A stretch of 18,556 nt of DNA. Source: Chloroflexota bacterium. GTDB taxonomy: Bacteria; Chloroflexota; Anaerolineae; Aggregatilineales; UBA2796. The DNA lies in contig RFIM01000235.1 of NCBI GenBank assembly GCA_003695215.1, positions 1 through 18,556 on the forward strand. The letters run 5' to 3'. This document shows, one piece after another, positions 6,755 through 14,057 of this stretch (position 1 is the first letter of the stretch; each line of letters starts with the position of its first letter). The notes under the pieces were generated by a model. The model searched no databases. It worked only from the letters and a program-made list of their open reading frames with translations, and was not told the origin of the DNA. Position numbers and translations under genes: made by a program.

Positions 6755-7590
6755 AGTAGCCGATAGAACCAGTCGTTCAAGTACAAGACGGCGACTTGCG
6801 TGCCTTTCTCGGGTAGTTTGGCGCCGCGTAGATCGTCGCGCACAAAATGGGCTGTGCCGCGCCGAATTTTCATATCAGGCAGTATAAACTGATAGCGCAG
6901 CTTGATGTAGTAGTGCGAAGCGCGCTCTTCGCCTGTGCATTCGATCACCTCGCCGCGCACAACCACGCCGCGCCGCTCGTATTGTGTCAGCAGGATGTTT
7001 TGCGCCAACGCCCACAGCAGAATCGGTAAGCTGAGAAGCGGCGGCACGATCGCCATCAGCATAAGTAGGTCGCTCTCGACGCGCTCAAGGCGGCGATTGG
7101 CGAGCGTGTTCAGCTCAGGCTGCTCGGGCGAAAATTTCACCACAACGCGGCTGCCGACGAAATAAAAGTCGTATTCAGCAGCCTCTACACTGATCTCGCG
7201 GCTGAAAGTTCGCCCATCAGGCAAACTGAACTGATAGGTAATGAACCAACGCCGCTGCAGCGCACGCGGATTGTCTTCAAAGCGCCGCGCAATGATTTCG
7301 GCAGGCGCCCGACCGCTCTGCGCATCCAGCAAGGCATTTTCCTCAGCTTGGCGCAGTGCCAACCATAGCAACAACAAGCACAAAACGACTGCTGCTACAG
7401 CAATGTGCAGATGCCTGCGCTGCCCGATTCGGCTTGGCGCTTTGCCTTCGACCAAGGCGTAGTCCGTGTGCAGCAGGAAGGCTGCTTGCGGATCGGGATC
7501 GAGCGGCAAAGCAATAGGTGCGGCGCTCTCAGCAGGCACGAGCGCCGCCTGTGAGCTGGTTTGTGCCTTGAGCGCGCTCTTTTTTGCCAT
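6751..7590 (-). CDS. DUF3592-like membrane protein
   Basis: The protein has 279 aa. A hydrophilic N-terminus (1-58) is followed by a membrane helix at about 61-80. An extracytoplasmic beta-rich stretch (about 105-165, including FSLPDGRTFS and VGSRVVVKFSPEQPELN) resembles DUF3592, a second helix spans about 175-197, and a second similar beta-rich segment covers 205-279. Function is unknown; two-helix DUF3592 proteins are common and uncharacterised. An upstream in-frame extension of 33 codons is possible, but ATG 7590 has AGGAG eleven bases before it and I prefer it. It diverges from the aspartate kinase gene and converges on the SRPBCC gene. Confidence 0.75.
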   Translation of the reverse strand: MAKKSALKAQTSSQAALVPAESAAPIALPLDPDPQAAFLLHTDYALVEGKAPSRIGQRRHLHIAVAAVVLCLLLLWLALRQAEENALLDAQSGRAPAEIIARRFEDNPRALQRRWFITYQFSLPDGRTFSREISVEAAEYDFYFVGSRVVVKFSPEQPELNTLANRRLERVESDLLMLMAIVPPLLSLPILLWALAQNILLTQYERRGVVVRGEVIECTGEERASHYYIKLRYQFILPDMKIRRGTAHFVRDDLRGAKLPEKGTQVAVLYLNDWFYRLL

Positions 7591-7626
7591 AGGGTTCTTG
7601 CTCCTGAAGCGCAGAGAGCTGCGATC

Positions 7627-7661
7627 TTGTCTATAAATGCGTAGATCACCTATAATGGTGA
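7627..7661 (+). promoter_or_regulatory. Aspartate kinase promoter with palindrome centred on the -10 box
   Basis: TTGTCT (7627-7632), an 18-bp spacer and a perfect TATAAT (7651-7656) predict initiation near 7663 and a leader of about 45 nt. The -10 hexamer is framed by the inverted repeat TCACC (7646-7650) / GGTGA (7657-7661), an ideal place for a repressor. Confidence 0.6.
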
Positions 7662-7706
7662 CATGTTGCGTGAATCTCAGCCACACCACAGGCAGCGAAG
7701 CACAAT

Positions 7707-9119
7707 ATGAGCCTTATTACCATGAAATTTGGCGGCACCTCAATGGGCAATCACGATACCATTGCCCAGGTCGCCCGAATCATCCTGGAGCATCAGCGGC
7801 AAGGGCATCGTATCTTGACCGTCGTTTCTGCCATGAGCGGCGTGACCGATAAGCTCAAGGAAGCAGCGCGCAGCGCCGCGCTCGGCGCTGAGTCGGCGCA
7901 CTATAACATCGTCGCTGAGCTGCGCCAACGGCATCGTGAGACCGCTGAGCAGCTCATCAACGATGAGATGATCAAGCAAGCGCTCTTCGATGAGCTAGAT
8001 ACCATGCTGGACACGCTGAACGCGCTGTGCCATAGCATCGCCGTCTTGCGTGAGATCACGCCGCGCGGCATGGACTTGATCATGAGCTTTGGCGAGCGCT
8101 TCAGCGCGCGCATATTGGCTGCGCACTTGCGCGATTTGGGCAATGCGGCCATTGCCATTGATGCCAGCACGCTGATTGTCACGGACGATAACTTTCAAGA
8201 TGCCGCGCCGCTGATGGATGAAACGCGCCAGCGCGTCAAGCAATTCCTGGTACCCTACCTTGAGAGCGGCTCCTTGCCCATTGTGACGGGCTACATTGGC
8301 GCCACACGTGATGGCATCATCACCACGCTCGGGCGCGGCGCTAGCGATTTCAGCGCTGCTATCCTCGGCGCCACTGTTGAGACGGATGAGCTGTGGATTT
8401 ACACCGATGTTGATGGAATCATGACCACTGATCCGCGCCTTGTGCCAACGGCGCGCGTCATCCGCACCTTGAGCTATGGTGAAGTTGGCGAGCTGGCTTA
8501 TTTCGGCGCGAAGGTGCTTCATCCGAAAACGGTGCAGCCGATGATCGACCGCGAGGCGCCTGTGCGCGTCCGCAATACTTTCAATCCGAGCGATCCAGGC
8601 ACGCTGATCCAGCCTCAGGCGCAGATCACGCCTGGCGCAGTCAAGGCGGTCACGCTCATCCGCGATGTGAGCCTGATTTCAGTCGAAGGGCGCGGTATGG
8701 TCGGCGTGCCGGGCGTCGCTGGGCGCACTTTCATGGCAGTGGCGCGCCTGGGCGTGAGCATCTTGCTGATCTCGCAGGCTTCATCTGAGCAGAGCTTCTG
8801 CTTCGTCGTGCCAAGCGATCGCACAACGCAAGTGCTGGACGCGATTCGCAAAGAGTTGCGCACTGAGCTAGAGCGCCGCGATATCGATCGCGTCTGGGCG
8901 CGTGAAGATATCGTGATCGTCACAGCGGTCGGCGCGGGCATGCGCGGCACGCCCGGCGTGGCAGCGCGCGTCACAGGCGCTTTGGCAGCGCGCACTATCA
9001 ACATTTTGGTCATTGCGCAGGGTTCAAGCGAGTACAGCATTTCGCTAGTAGTGCGCTCCGAAGAGGCAACCGAAGCTGTCCGTGCGCTGCATGAGCTGAT
9101 TGTGAACGGCGAAGCGTGA
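7707..9119 (+). CDS. lysC: Aspartate kinase with two ACT domains
   Basis: The protein has 470 aa and phosphorylates aspartate, the first step to Lys, Thr and Met. The amino-acid kinase domain opens with MKFGGTSMG (6-14). It includes SFGERFSARILAAHL (127-141), the substrate/ATP loop TLGRGASDFSAA (207-218) and YTDVDGIMTTDPR (232-244). Two ACT domains (about 317-385 and 402-465), with the paired motifs ISQASSEQS and IAQGSSEYS, are the feedback-sensing unit. Length and the long helical insert near 70-120 match the longer E. coli LysC/plant-type class. ATG 7707 and ATG 7722 are both usable; neither has a strong Shine-Dalgarno. It forms an operon with the MtnA-like gene 15 nt downstream. No other lysine, threonine or methionine gene is nearby. 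Confidence 0.96.
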   Translation: MSLITMKFGGTSMGNHDTIAQVARIILEHQRQGHRILTVVSAMSGVTDKLKEAARSAALGAESAHYNIVAELRQRHRETAEQLINDEMIKQALFDELDTMLDTLNALCHSIAVLREITPRGMDLIMSFGERFSARILAAHLRDLGNAAIAIDASTLIVTDDNFQDAAPLMDETRQRVKQFLVPYLESGSLPIVTGYIGATRDGIITTLGRGASDFSAAILGATVETDELWIYTDVDGIMTTDPRLVPTARVIRTLSYGEVGELAYFGAKVLHPKTVQPMIDREAPVRVRNTFNPSDPGTLIQPQAQITPGAVKAVTLIRDVSLISVEGRGMVGVPGVAGRTFMAVARLGVSILLISQASSEQSFCFVVPSDRTTQVLDAIRKELRTELERRDIDRVWAREDIVIVTAVGAGMRGTPGVAARVTGALAARTINILVIAQGSSEYSISLVVRSEEATEAVRALHELIVNGEA

Positions 9120-9134
9120 GCTGAGGAGCTACTC

Positions 9135-10187
9135 GTGATCCGCACAGTGGAATGGCACGAAGGGCGCGTGCGCTTGATCGATCAGCGCCGCTTGCCGTGG
9201 ACGGTTGCTCACCTTGAGCTGAGCGACTATCGCGAAGTGGCACAGGCGATCAGCGATGGCGCTGTGCGCGGCGCACAAGCCATTGGCGTGGCAGGCGCCT
9301 TTGGCATGGCATTGGCAGCGCAGCAAGCTACGCCGCTCGATATCGGCAGCTTCCTTGAGTATCTGGACGTTGCGGCAGTCATTCTACAAAAGGCAGAGAC
9401 GACCTCGCGGCATTTGACGTTTTGGCTAGCGCGTATGCAGCGGCGCGCACGCGATGAAACGCTCAGCAATGTGCGTGAGATCAAATTCGCGCTGCTGGCA
9501 GAAGCACAGCAAATTGCAGCCGAAGATCATGCCGCTTGTCAGAAGATCGGCAAGCATGGCGCAGCCCTGATCCGCAACGGCGACACCGTCCTAGTACATG
9601 GCGGCGGCGGCCTGAGCGCAGTCGCTCATGGCACAGCGCTCGGCATCCTCAGAACGGCAAAGGCGCTCGGGCGCCACTTTCACGTCCTCCTGCCCGAGAG
9701 TCGTCCGTTGTTGGAAGGCGCGCATCTGGCGGCTTGGGAACTGCACGAGGCAGGTATTCCCTTCGAGATCATCCCTGATAGCGCTGCAGGCTACTATATG
9801 CGGCGCGGCGATGTGAAATTAGTGCTGATCGGTGCGGCACGCCTTGCAGCCAACGGCGATTTCATAGCGCGGCTCGGCGCATATCCGCTGGCAGTCCTGG
9901 CGCGCGATAACCGCATTCCGCTCTATGCTGCAGCGCCGCTGAGCAGCGTTGACATGCAAATGACGAGCGGCGATCAGCTGCCGCAGCAAGCGCGCCCTGC
10001 CCATGAGATGCACAGCCTGTTGGGCACACCCATCTTCCCTGAAGATTATCCCGTCCGCAACTTGGCCTACGACCTCGTGCCACAACGCTATCTTGGCGGC
10101 ATCGTGACCGAGCGCGGCGTCATCTATCCATCTTTCAAGGATCGCCTGAACGAGTGGCTTGGCGATAGCGCGTCTAATCAGGACTGA
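9135..10187 (+). CDS. MtnA/eIF2B-family protein lacking the isomerase catalytic residues
   Basis: The protein has 350 aa, full MtnA length and collinear with S-methyl-5-thioribose-1-phosphate isomerase. It has RTVEWHEGRVRLIDQRRLP at the N-terminus, RGAQAIGVAGAFG (46-58), ESRPLLEGAHLAAWEL (188-203), AANGD (238-242), LAVLARDNRIPLYAAAPLSSVD (252-273) and NLAYDLVPQ near 309. Yet the catalytic Cys of MtnA (in HCNAG) is replaced in HGGGG (155-159), and the catalytic Asp (in GADR) is Ala235 in GAAR. Other active-site motifs also differ: RGAP reads RGAQ, QGARL reads EGAHL, and the RPTA loop is not present. Methionine-salvage isomerase activity is therefore unlikely, and a ligand-binding or different isomerase role is possible. 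The start is GTG with GAGGAG six bases before it, in an operon with lysC. Confidence 0.85.
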   Translation: MIRTVEWHEGRVRLIDQRRLPWTVAHLELSDYREVAQAISDGAVRGAQAIGVAGAFGMALAAQQATPLDIGSFLEYLDVAAVILQKAETTSRHLTFWLARMQRRARDETLSNVREIKFALLAEAQQIAAEDHAACQKIGKHGAALIRNGDTVLVHGGGGLSAVAHGTALGILRTAKALGRHFHVLLPESRPLLEGAHLAAWELHEAGIPFEIIPDSAAGYYMRRGDVKLVLIGAARLAANGDFIARLGAYPLAVLARDNRIPLYAAAPLSSVDMQMTSGDQLPQQARPAHEMHSLLGTPIFPEDYPVRNLAYDLVPQRYLGGIVTERGVIYPSFKDRLNEWLGDSASNQD

Positions 10188-10202
10188 TTGTCATGCGAAC
10201 AG

Positions 10203-10233
10203 GAGCAGCCAGGCCGAGTTGGCCTGGCTGCTC
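10203..10233. terminator. Strong hairpin between convergent genes, without a U-tract
   Basis: A perfect 13-bp stem (GAGCAGCCAGGCC / GGCCTGGCTGCTC) with a 5-nt loop lies 16 bp after the MtnA-like stop and 22 bp after the ftsZ stop. Neither strand has a T-run next to it, so it is not a classical intrinsic terminator. It could stop or stabilise both convergent transcripts. Confidence 0.6.
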
Positions 10234-10255
10234 AGGCGCTGTCAGAAAGGCGCGC

Positions 10256-11512
10256 TCAGCGGCGGCGCAGGAAGGTCGGGATATCCAGATCGTCACTGGA
10301 GTATGTGTTGGGCGTGTTGCTTGCAGGCGGCGGTTGCGGCGGCTGAGCTGAGGCAGGCGGTTGAACGGGCGTCGTTGGCGCAGCCGCCTGCGTCGAGCGC
10401 GGCTCACGGCTCTCACGTGGCTCAGCAGGCGGGACGGGCGCTTGTTGGCGCATTGTCTGTTGTGGCGGATTGGCTTGTGCCGCTTGGCGTGCCGCTGCCG
10501 CTTGAGCGCGCCAGTCAGTGGCGCTTGGCTTGACTACTGGGCGCGAGTTGATCGAAGAGGCGCGCTCAAAGCCTGTGGCAATGACCGTGATGCGAATTTG
10601 ATCGCGCATGTTTTCATCAATGACGGCGCCGAAGATCAGCTGCACGTCAGGGTGCGCTGTCTCTTTGATGATGGCAGCAGCTTCGTTGACCTCGAACAGG
10701 CTCATATCAGGCCCGCCCGTCACATTGAACAGGATGCCGCGCGCGCCGTCGATGGTCACGTCCAGCAAGTTGCTGCTGACGGCCATCTCGGCTGCTTTGC
10801 GTGCCCGATCATCGCCGCTGGCAGTGCCGACGGCCATCAGCGCTGCGCCGCCTTCGCTCATGATGGCGCGCACGTCGGCGAAGTCTAGGTTGATCAAGCC
10901 CGGCACAGTGATCACTTCTGAAATGCCCTGAATGCCTTGCCGCAGCACGTCATCGGCGATGCGGAACGCAGCGTTGAGCGGCGTTTTCTTATCCATGATC
11001 TGCAGCAAGCGATCATTAGGAATCACGATCAAGGTGTCCACGCGGCTCTTGAGCTCTTCAATGCCCATCTCAGCCGTGCTGATGCGGCGTGCGCCCTCAA
11101 AGCTGAAAGGCTTGGTCACCACGCCGATGGTCAGCGCGCCGAGCTCTTTGGCGATTTGTGCAATGACGGGCGCCGCGCCTGTGCCTGTGCCACCGCCCAT
11201 ACCGCTCGTGATGAAGACCATGTCCGCGCCGCGCAGCACCTCGTAGAGTTCATCGGCGCTCTCCTCAGCGGCCTTGCGCCCGATCTCAGGGTTGCCACCC
11301 GCGCCCAAGCCGCGCGTCAGCTTCTCGCCGATGCGCACGCGCGTCCGCGCCTTGGAGAGCGTCAAGGCTTGGCTATCCGTGTTCACGGCAATGAATTCCA
11401 CGCCGCCCAAGCCTTCCTCGATCATGCGATTGACGGCATTGCTACCGCCGCCGCCAACGCCGACCACCTTGATCATGGCAAAGTTCATATCGCCTATCAT
11501 TCCATCAGACAT
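10256..11512 (-). CDS. ftsZ: Cell division protein FtsZ
   Basis: The protein has 418 aa and is the tubulin-like GTPase that forms the cytokinetic ring. The GTP-binding N-terminal domain has [15 protein letters not shown] (16-30) and the tubulin signature GGGTGTG (106-112). The T7 synergy loop is NLDFAD (208-213), which completes the neighbour's GTPase site. A Pro/Gln/Ala-rich linker (about 330-405) leads to the conserved C-terminal peptide [12 protein letters not shown], which docks membrane anchors or SepF. The start at 11512 follows AGGAG. A perfect -10 box lies about 90 bp upstream. The gene is not in a dcw cluster: no ftsA, ftsQ or mur gene adjoins it. Upstream is an unrecognised gene on the same strand. 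Confidence 0.98.
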   Translation of the reverse strand: MSDGMIGDMNFAMIKVVGVGGGGSNAVNRMIEEGLGGVEFIAVNTDSQALTLSKARTRVRIGEKLTRGLGAGGNPEIGRKAAEESADELYEVLRGADMVFITSGMGGGTGTGAAPVIAQIAKELGALTIGVVTKPFSFEGARRISTAEMGIEELKSRVDTLIVIPNDRLLQIMDKKTPLNAAFRIADDVLRQGIQGISEVITVPGLINLDFADVRAIMSEGGAALMAVGTASGDDRARKAAEMAVSSNLLDVTIDGARGILFNVTGGPDMSLFEVNEAAAIIKETAHPDVQLIFGAVIDENMRDQIRITVIATGFERASSINSRPVVKPSATDWRAQAAAARQAAQANPPQQTMRQQAPVPPAEPRESREPRSTQAAAPTTPVQPPASAQPPQPPPASNTPNTYSSDDLDIPTFLRRR

Positions 11513-11596
11513 GGTGCGCGCTCCTAAAAAGTACGATTGCCGCTCAGCCGCTATGCGGCGATTCAGGCCTTCCTATAACCTTTGTTTCGAGCCAAC

Positions 11597-11625
11597 ATTA
11601 TAGCCGCAACTGAGTTGCCATACAA
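11597..11625 (-). promoter_or_regulatory. ftsZ promoter with palindromic spacer
   Basis: TTGTAT (11625-11620), a 17-bp spacer and a perfect TATAAT (11602-11597) lie in the gap between the 439-aa gene and ftsZ. The spacer contains the palindrome GCAACTgAGTTGC (11606-11618), with 6-bp arms. Further down the leader is a small hairpin, GCCGC/GCGGC (11547-11559). Confidence 0.6.
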
Positions 11626-11639
11626 ACTGTCAGTGCTGC

Positions 11640-12959
11640 TCAGCCTTCGCCTGTCAAGGCGCGATCGATCAGATCGTCGGCGATCTCGAACAGCACTGAT
11701 TGCTCTTCCTGTGCTTCTGCCAAGCGCTTCTCACGCGCGTTCAAAAACAGATGGACCGTCTCAACAACATCTTCGCGCGGCATAGTGACCGCCCCATTAG
11801 TGACCAATCCGCCAAGCACCAACGGCAACCAGGCGTAGTTCAGATTGAGCCCTTGGTTGGCAGAGATCAGCGCATCAACCAGCGTATCCAGATGTGCTCG
11901 CAGCTCGGCTTCATCACCGAAGCTCTCGTTGATCAGCGTGCTGAGCGTTGAGAAGGCGATCATGCCAGCATCGAAGAGCAGATCGGGCAACAAAATGCGC
12001 GAGGCGAGCAGATCAACGGCCTCAGGCACTGCCAAGTCTGCGTCGTCAAGCAGCGCTTGACTCAGCGTAGCATACCAACGCGGATAGACAGGCGATTCTT
12101 GGCCTGCCATCTGGATTGGCGCGCCTAGCTCTAGCGTGTAGGTCAGCATCTTGGCGATCATCACGGCCTCGCCTGCCCAGAGACGGAAGCCGACCGCGTC
12201 AAAGCGCGCTTGGATCGCCTTCAGCAATGGGAAGAAGACGCGCTCGCGCCTGAGCAAGGGCAACATTTTTTTGACCAAATCGCCGACTTGCGCGCTCAGG
12301 AAGCGTGGATCGCGATAATCAGTCTCTGTCCAGAGCGTGATGTAATTCGGGCGCATTTCGCTGGGCAAAGCGGCGATTGTCGGCGGCTGCACAGTGAATG
12401 GCGCGCCGATCAGCTGCCCTTTTTGTGTCCGTGCGCCTGCCTGAGCCGCAAACGGCAAGCCGCGAATCGCCTCAAAAATAGGGCGTCGCTCTGGCGGTAT
12501 GTCGTGCAGATCGAACCTGGCAGGCATCTCAAGGCTGCGCACACGCTCGGCGCCATGTTTTTTCTGCTCACAGGCGACTTCAACTTGCACTATGTACTCG
12601 CCCGCTTGCGCCTGATGGCCGACCAGCATCGGCAATGTGGCATAACCGACCTCGCCGCTGCGCAAGCCGATGCGCACAACCTTCTGCAGCGGTGTGGAGA
12701 AGCGCCCTGCTTTGCCTGCCAGATCGCGCTCAGGCACTATCAGGCGTAAAAGCGCGTCGGTTGCGCCGCCCGACATGTTCTGAAGCAAGACGAGCACATC
12801 GGCCACCTTGCCTGCTGGCACAGGCGAAGGGCGCACTGCCAACGCCACTTGGAGCGCGTCAACGGTTTGGCGCTCAGCGCTATACCAGCCCAATACGTCG
12901 GGGTAATTCAGCGCAAGCGGTATCTGCGCCGATGAACGTTTACTCATGCTGAACTTCAC
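11640..12959 (-). CDS. Conserved-looking protein of unknown function upstream of ftsZ
   Basis: This is a 439-aa protein that I do not recognise. It has no signal peptide and no membrane helix, so it is probably cytoplasmic. About 1-190 looks beta-rich (VRPSPVPAGKVADVLVLLQNMSGG, then GEYIVQVEVACEQKK), reminiscent of an arrestin- or CARDB-like fold, but this is weak. About 200-439 is mostly helical and ends in an acidic helix (EAQEEQSVLFEIADDLIDRAL). The frame opens with GTG at 12959; an ATG four codons later (12947) is equally plausible. It has its own perfect -10 box and runs in the same direction as ftsZ, 127 bp away. Some read-through to ftsZ is possible, but any link to division is only positional. 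Confidence 0.7.
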   Translation of the reverse strand: MKFSMSKRSSAQIPLALNYPDVLGWYSAERQTVDALQVALAVRPSPVPAGKVADVLVLLQNMSGGATDALLRLIVPERDLAGKAGRFSTPLQKVVRIGLRSGEVGYATLPMLVGHQAQAGEYIVQVEVACEQKKHGAERVRSLEMPARFDLHDIPPERRPIFEAIRGLPFAAQAGARTQKGQLIGAPFTVQPPTIAALPSEMRPNYITLWTETDYRDPRFLSAQVGDLVKKMLPLLRRERVFFPLLKAIQARFDAVGFRLWAGEAVMIAKMLTYTLELGAPIQMAGQESPVYPRWYATLSQALLDDADLAVPEAVDLLASRILLPDLLFDAGMIAFSTLSTLINESFGDEAELRAHLDTLVDALISANQGLNLNYAWLPLVLGGLVTNGAVTMPREDVVETVHLFLNAREKRLAEAQEEQSVLFEIADDLIDRALTGEG

Positions 12960-12991
12960 GCCTCGCTCGGTTCTCCTGAAGCTCGGTGAGC

Positions 12992-13020
12992 ATTATAGCG
13001 TAAATGGGCACAGGCGCTAA
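12992..13020 (-). promoter_or_regulatory. Promoter of the 439-aa gene
   Basis: A perfect TATAAT (12997-12992) is preceded at 17 bp by TTAGCG (13020-13015), a 3/6 match that overlaps the stop codon of the upstream methyltransferase gene. The leader would be about 25-30 nt. Confidence 0.5.
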
Positions 13021-14057
13021 CGACGTTTCAGGTGGAGCGTGATTTCGCTGCGGTTATGAAACAATTGGCGCGCCGCCATAACGTGGTAGGCATCCTCAAG
13101 AATAGCATACGCCTGCTCGATCAGGCTCAGGCGACCTGAGTTTGGCAGCTTGAGCGTCATGATCGCTGGGCTGCCGCGCCTGAGCCATTGTGCATAGGCA
13201 ACCAGTAGGCGCGCTGAGTCGCGTCCATCCATGCGCATATCGTTCACGATCACGTCGAAGACGTCAACGTTCTTGCGCAGATAGGCTTCAGCCGTCATGC
13301 GTTTATGGCGCACGCCTGTATCGCGCAATAGGCGCGAGTCCAGGGCAGCAGGATCGACAGCTATGACATACATGCCCTGCTGGCGCAGCACGTGCGTCCA
13401 GCCGCCTGGCGCCGCGCCCAGATCGAGCGCGTAGCCGCGCACAGGCAACGCAATCCTGAACACTTCAAGCGCCTCTAGCAGCTTGAACTCCGAGCGGCTG
13501 ATGCGACTGTCTTCATTGGCAAAGCGCCGCGCGCCGCCGGCCCAGTCTGAGAGATTATCGGCAGCCATTGAGAGGCCAAGCCATGCCCTAAGCGCGCCTT
13601 CGAGGCGCCCAATCACCACTGAGACGATCTGTTGCGGCTGGCGCACTTCTAAAGGCGCGTTTTTCACTAACGCTGCAAGCGCGTTGTTGATATCGAAAGG
13701 CTTGAGCAGTGGATGTTCTACCAACAGCCGCGTTTGGATAGAAAAAGGCACTCTGGGCGCCAAGTGCAGCGCGATCGCCTCGAGATGCGCCTTCTGCAGC
13801 AAGCTCAGCCATGCCTCGGCATTCTCCTCAGGCAAATCCAGTTGCACTTGCGCAGGGCAGATATGGCGGACAAAAATCGGCGGCTTAGTGCGCCAAGCGG
13901 CAGCGATCGCCTCAAAAGGCGCATTCAGCAGCAGCACGCCTGCAGCGATTTCGCGGCTTTGCTGCGATCCAGGCACGGCGCTGTGCGCTTCGCGCAGCGC
14001 AAGATCGACAAACTCGGCATTGCAAGTCAGAATGGTCTGAGTCGGCTCAACTGCCAT
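13017..14057 (-). CDS. FtsJ/RlmM-like SAM-dependent RNA 2'-O-methyltransferase
   Basis: The protein has 346 aa. The C-terminal Rossmann domain carries SAM motif I, LDLGAAPGGW (211-220), and a K-D-K-E tetrad of the RrmJ/FtsJ class: Lys192 (SRSEFKLLEA), Asp273 (VNDMRMD), Lys303 (TLKLP) and Glu338 (RSEITLHL). The N-terminal half (1-185) resembles the THUMP-containing region of RlmM, which methylates 23S rRNA C2498 in E. coli (366 aa). The exact target here is not known. The start overlaps the end of the MFS gene by 11 bp, and its GAGG ribosome site lies inside that gene, so translation is probably coupled. It is last in the three-gene operon; no U-rich terminator follows. Confidence 0.87.
   Translation of the reverse strand: MAVEPTQTILTCNAEFVDLALREAHSAVPGSQQSREIAAGVLLLNAPFEAIAAAWRTKPPIFVRHICPAQVQLDLPEENAEAWLSLLQKAHLEAIALHLAPRVPFSIQTRLLVEHPLLKPFDINNALAALVKNAPLEVRQPQQIVSVVIGRLEGALRAWLGLSMAADNLSDWAGGARRFANEDSRISRSEFKLLEALEVFRIALPVRGYALDLGAAPGGWTHVLRQQGMYVIAVDPAALDSRLLRDTGVRHKRMTAEAYLRKNVDVFDVIVNDMRMDGRDSARLLVAYAQWLRRGSPAIMTLKLPNSGRLSLIEQAYAILEDAYHVMAARQLFHNRSEITLHLKRR

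Noticed and set aside
7995..9145. Antisense ORFs of 175-176 codons across lysC
   Set aside because: They lie wholly opposite a well-conserved gene, have low-complexity Arg/Ser/Ala compositions and no recognisable domain; they are shadows of GC-rich coding.
7707..10187. lysC plus mtnA as a methionine synthesis and salvage operon
   Set aside because: Attractive by homology, but the MtnA-like protein lacks the catalytic Cys and Asp, and no other salvage gene is present.
10937..11527. 196-codon plus-strand ORF opposite ftsZ
   Set aside because: Same reason: antisense shadow of a clear FtsZ frame, with His/Arg/Ala-rich composition.
12210..14040. Long plus-strand ORFs (179 and 185 codons) opposite the 439-aa gene and the methyltransferase gene
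   Set aside because: The minus frames have coherent domains, starts and operon spacing; the plus frames have none.
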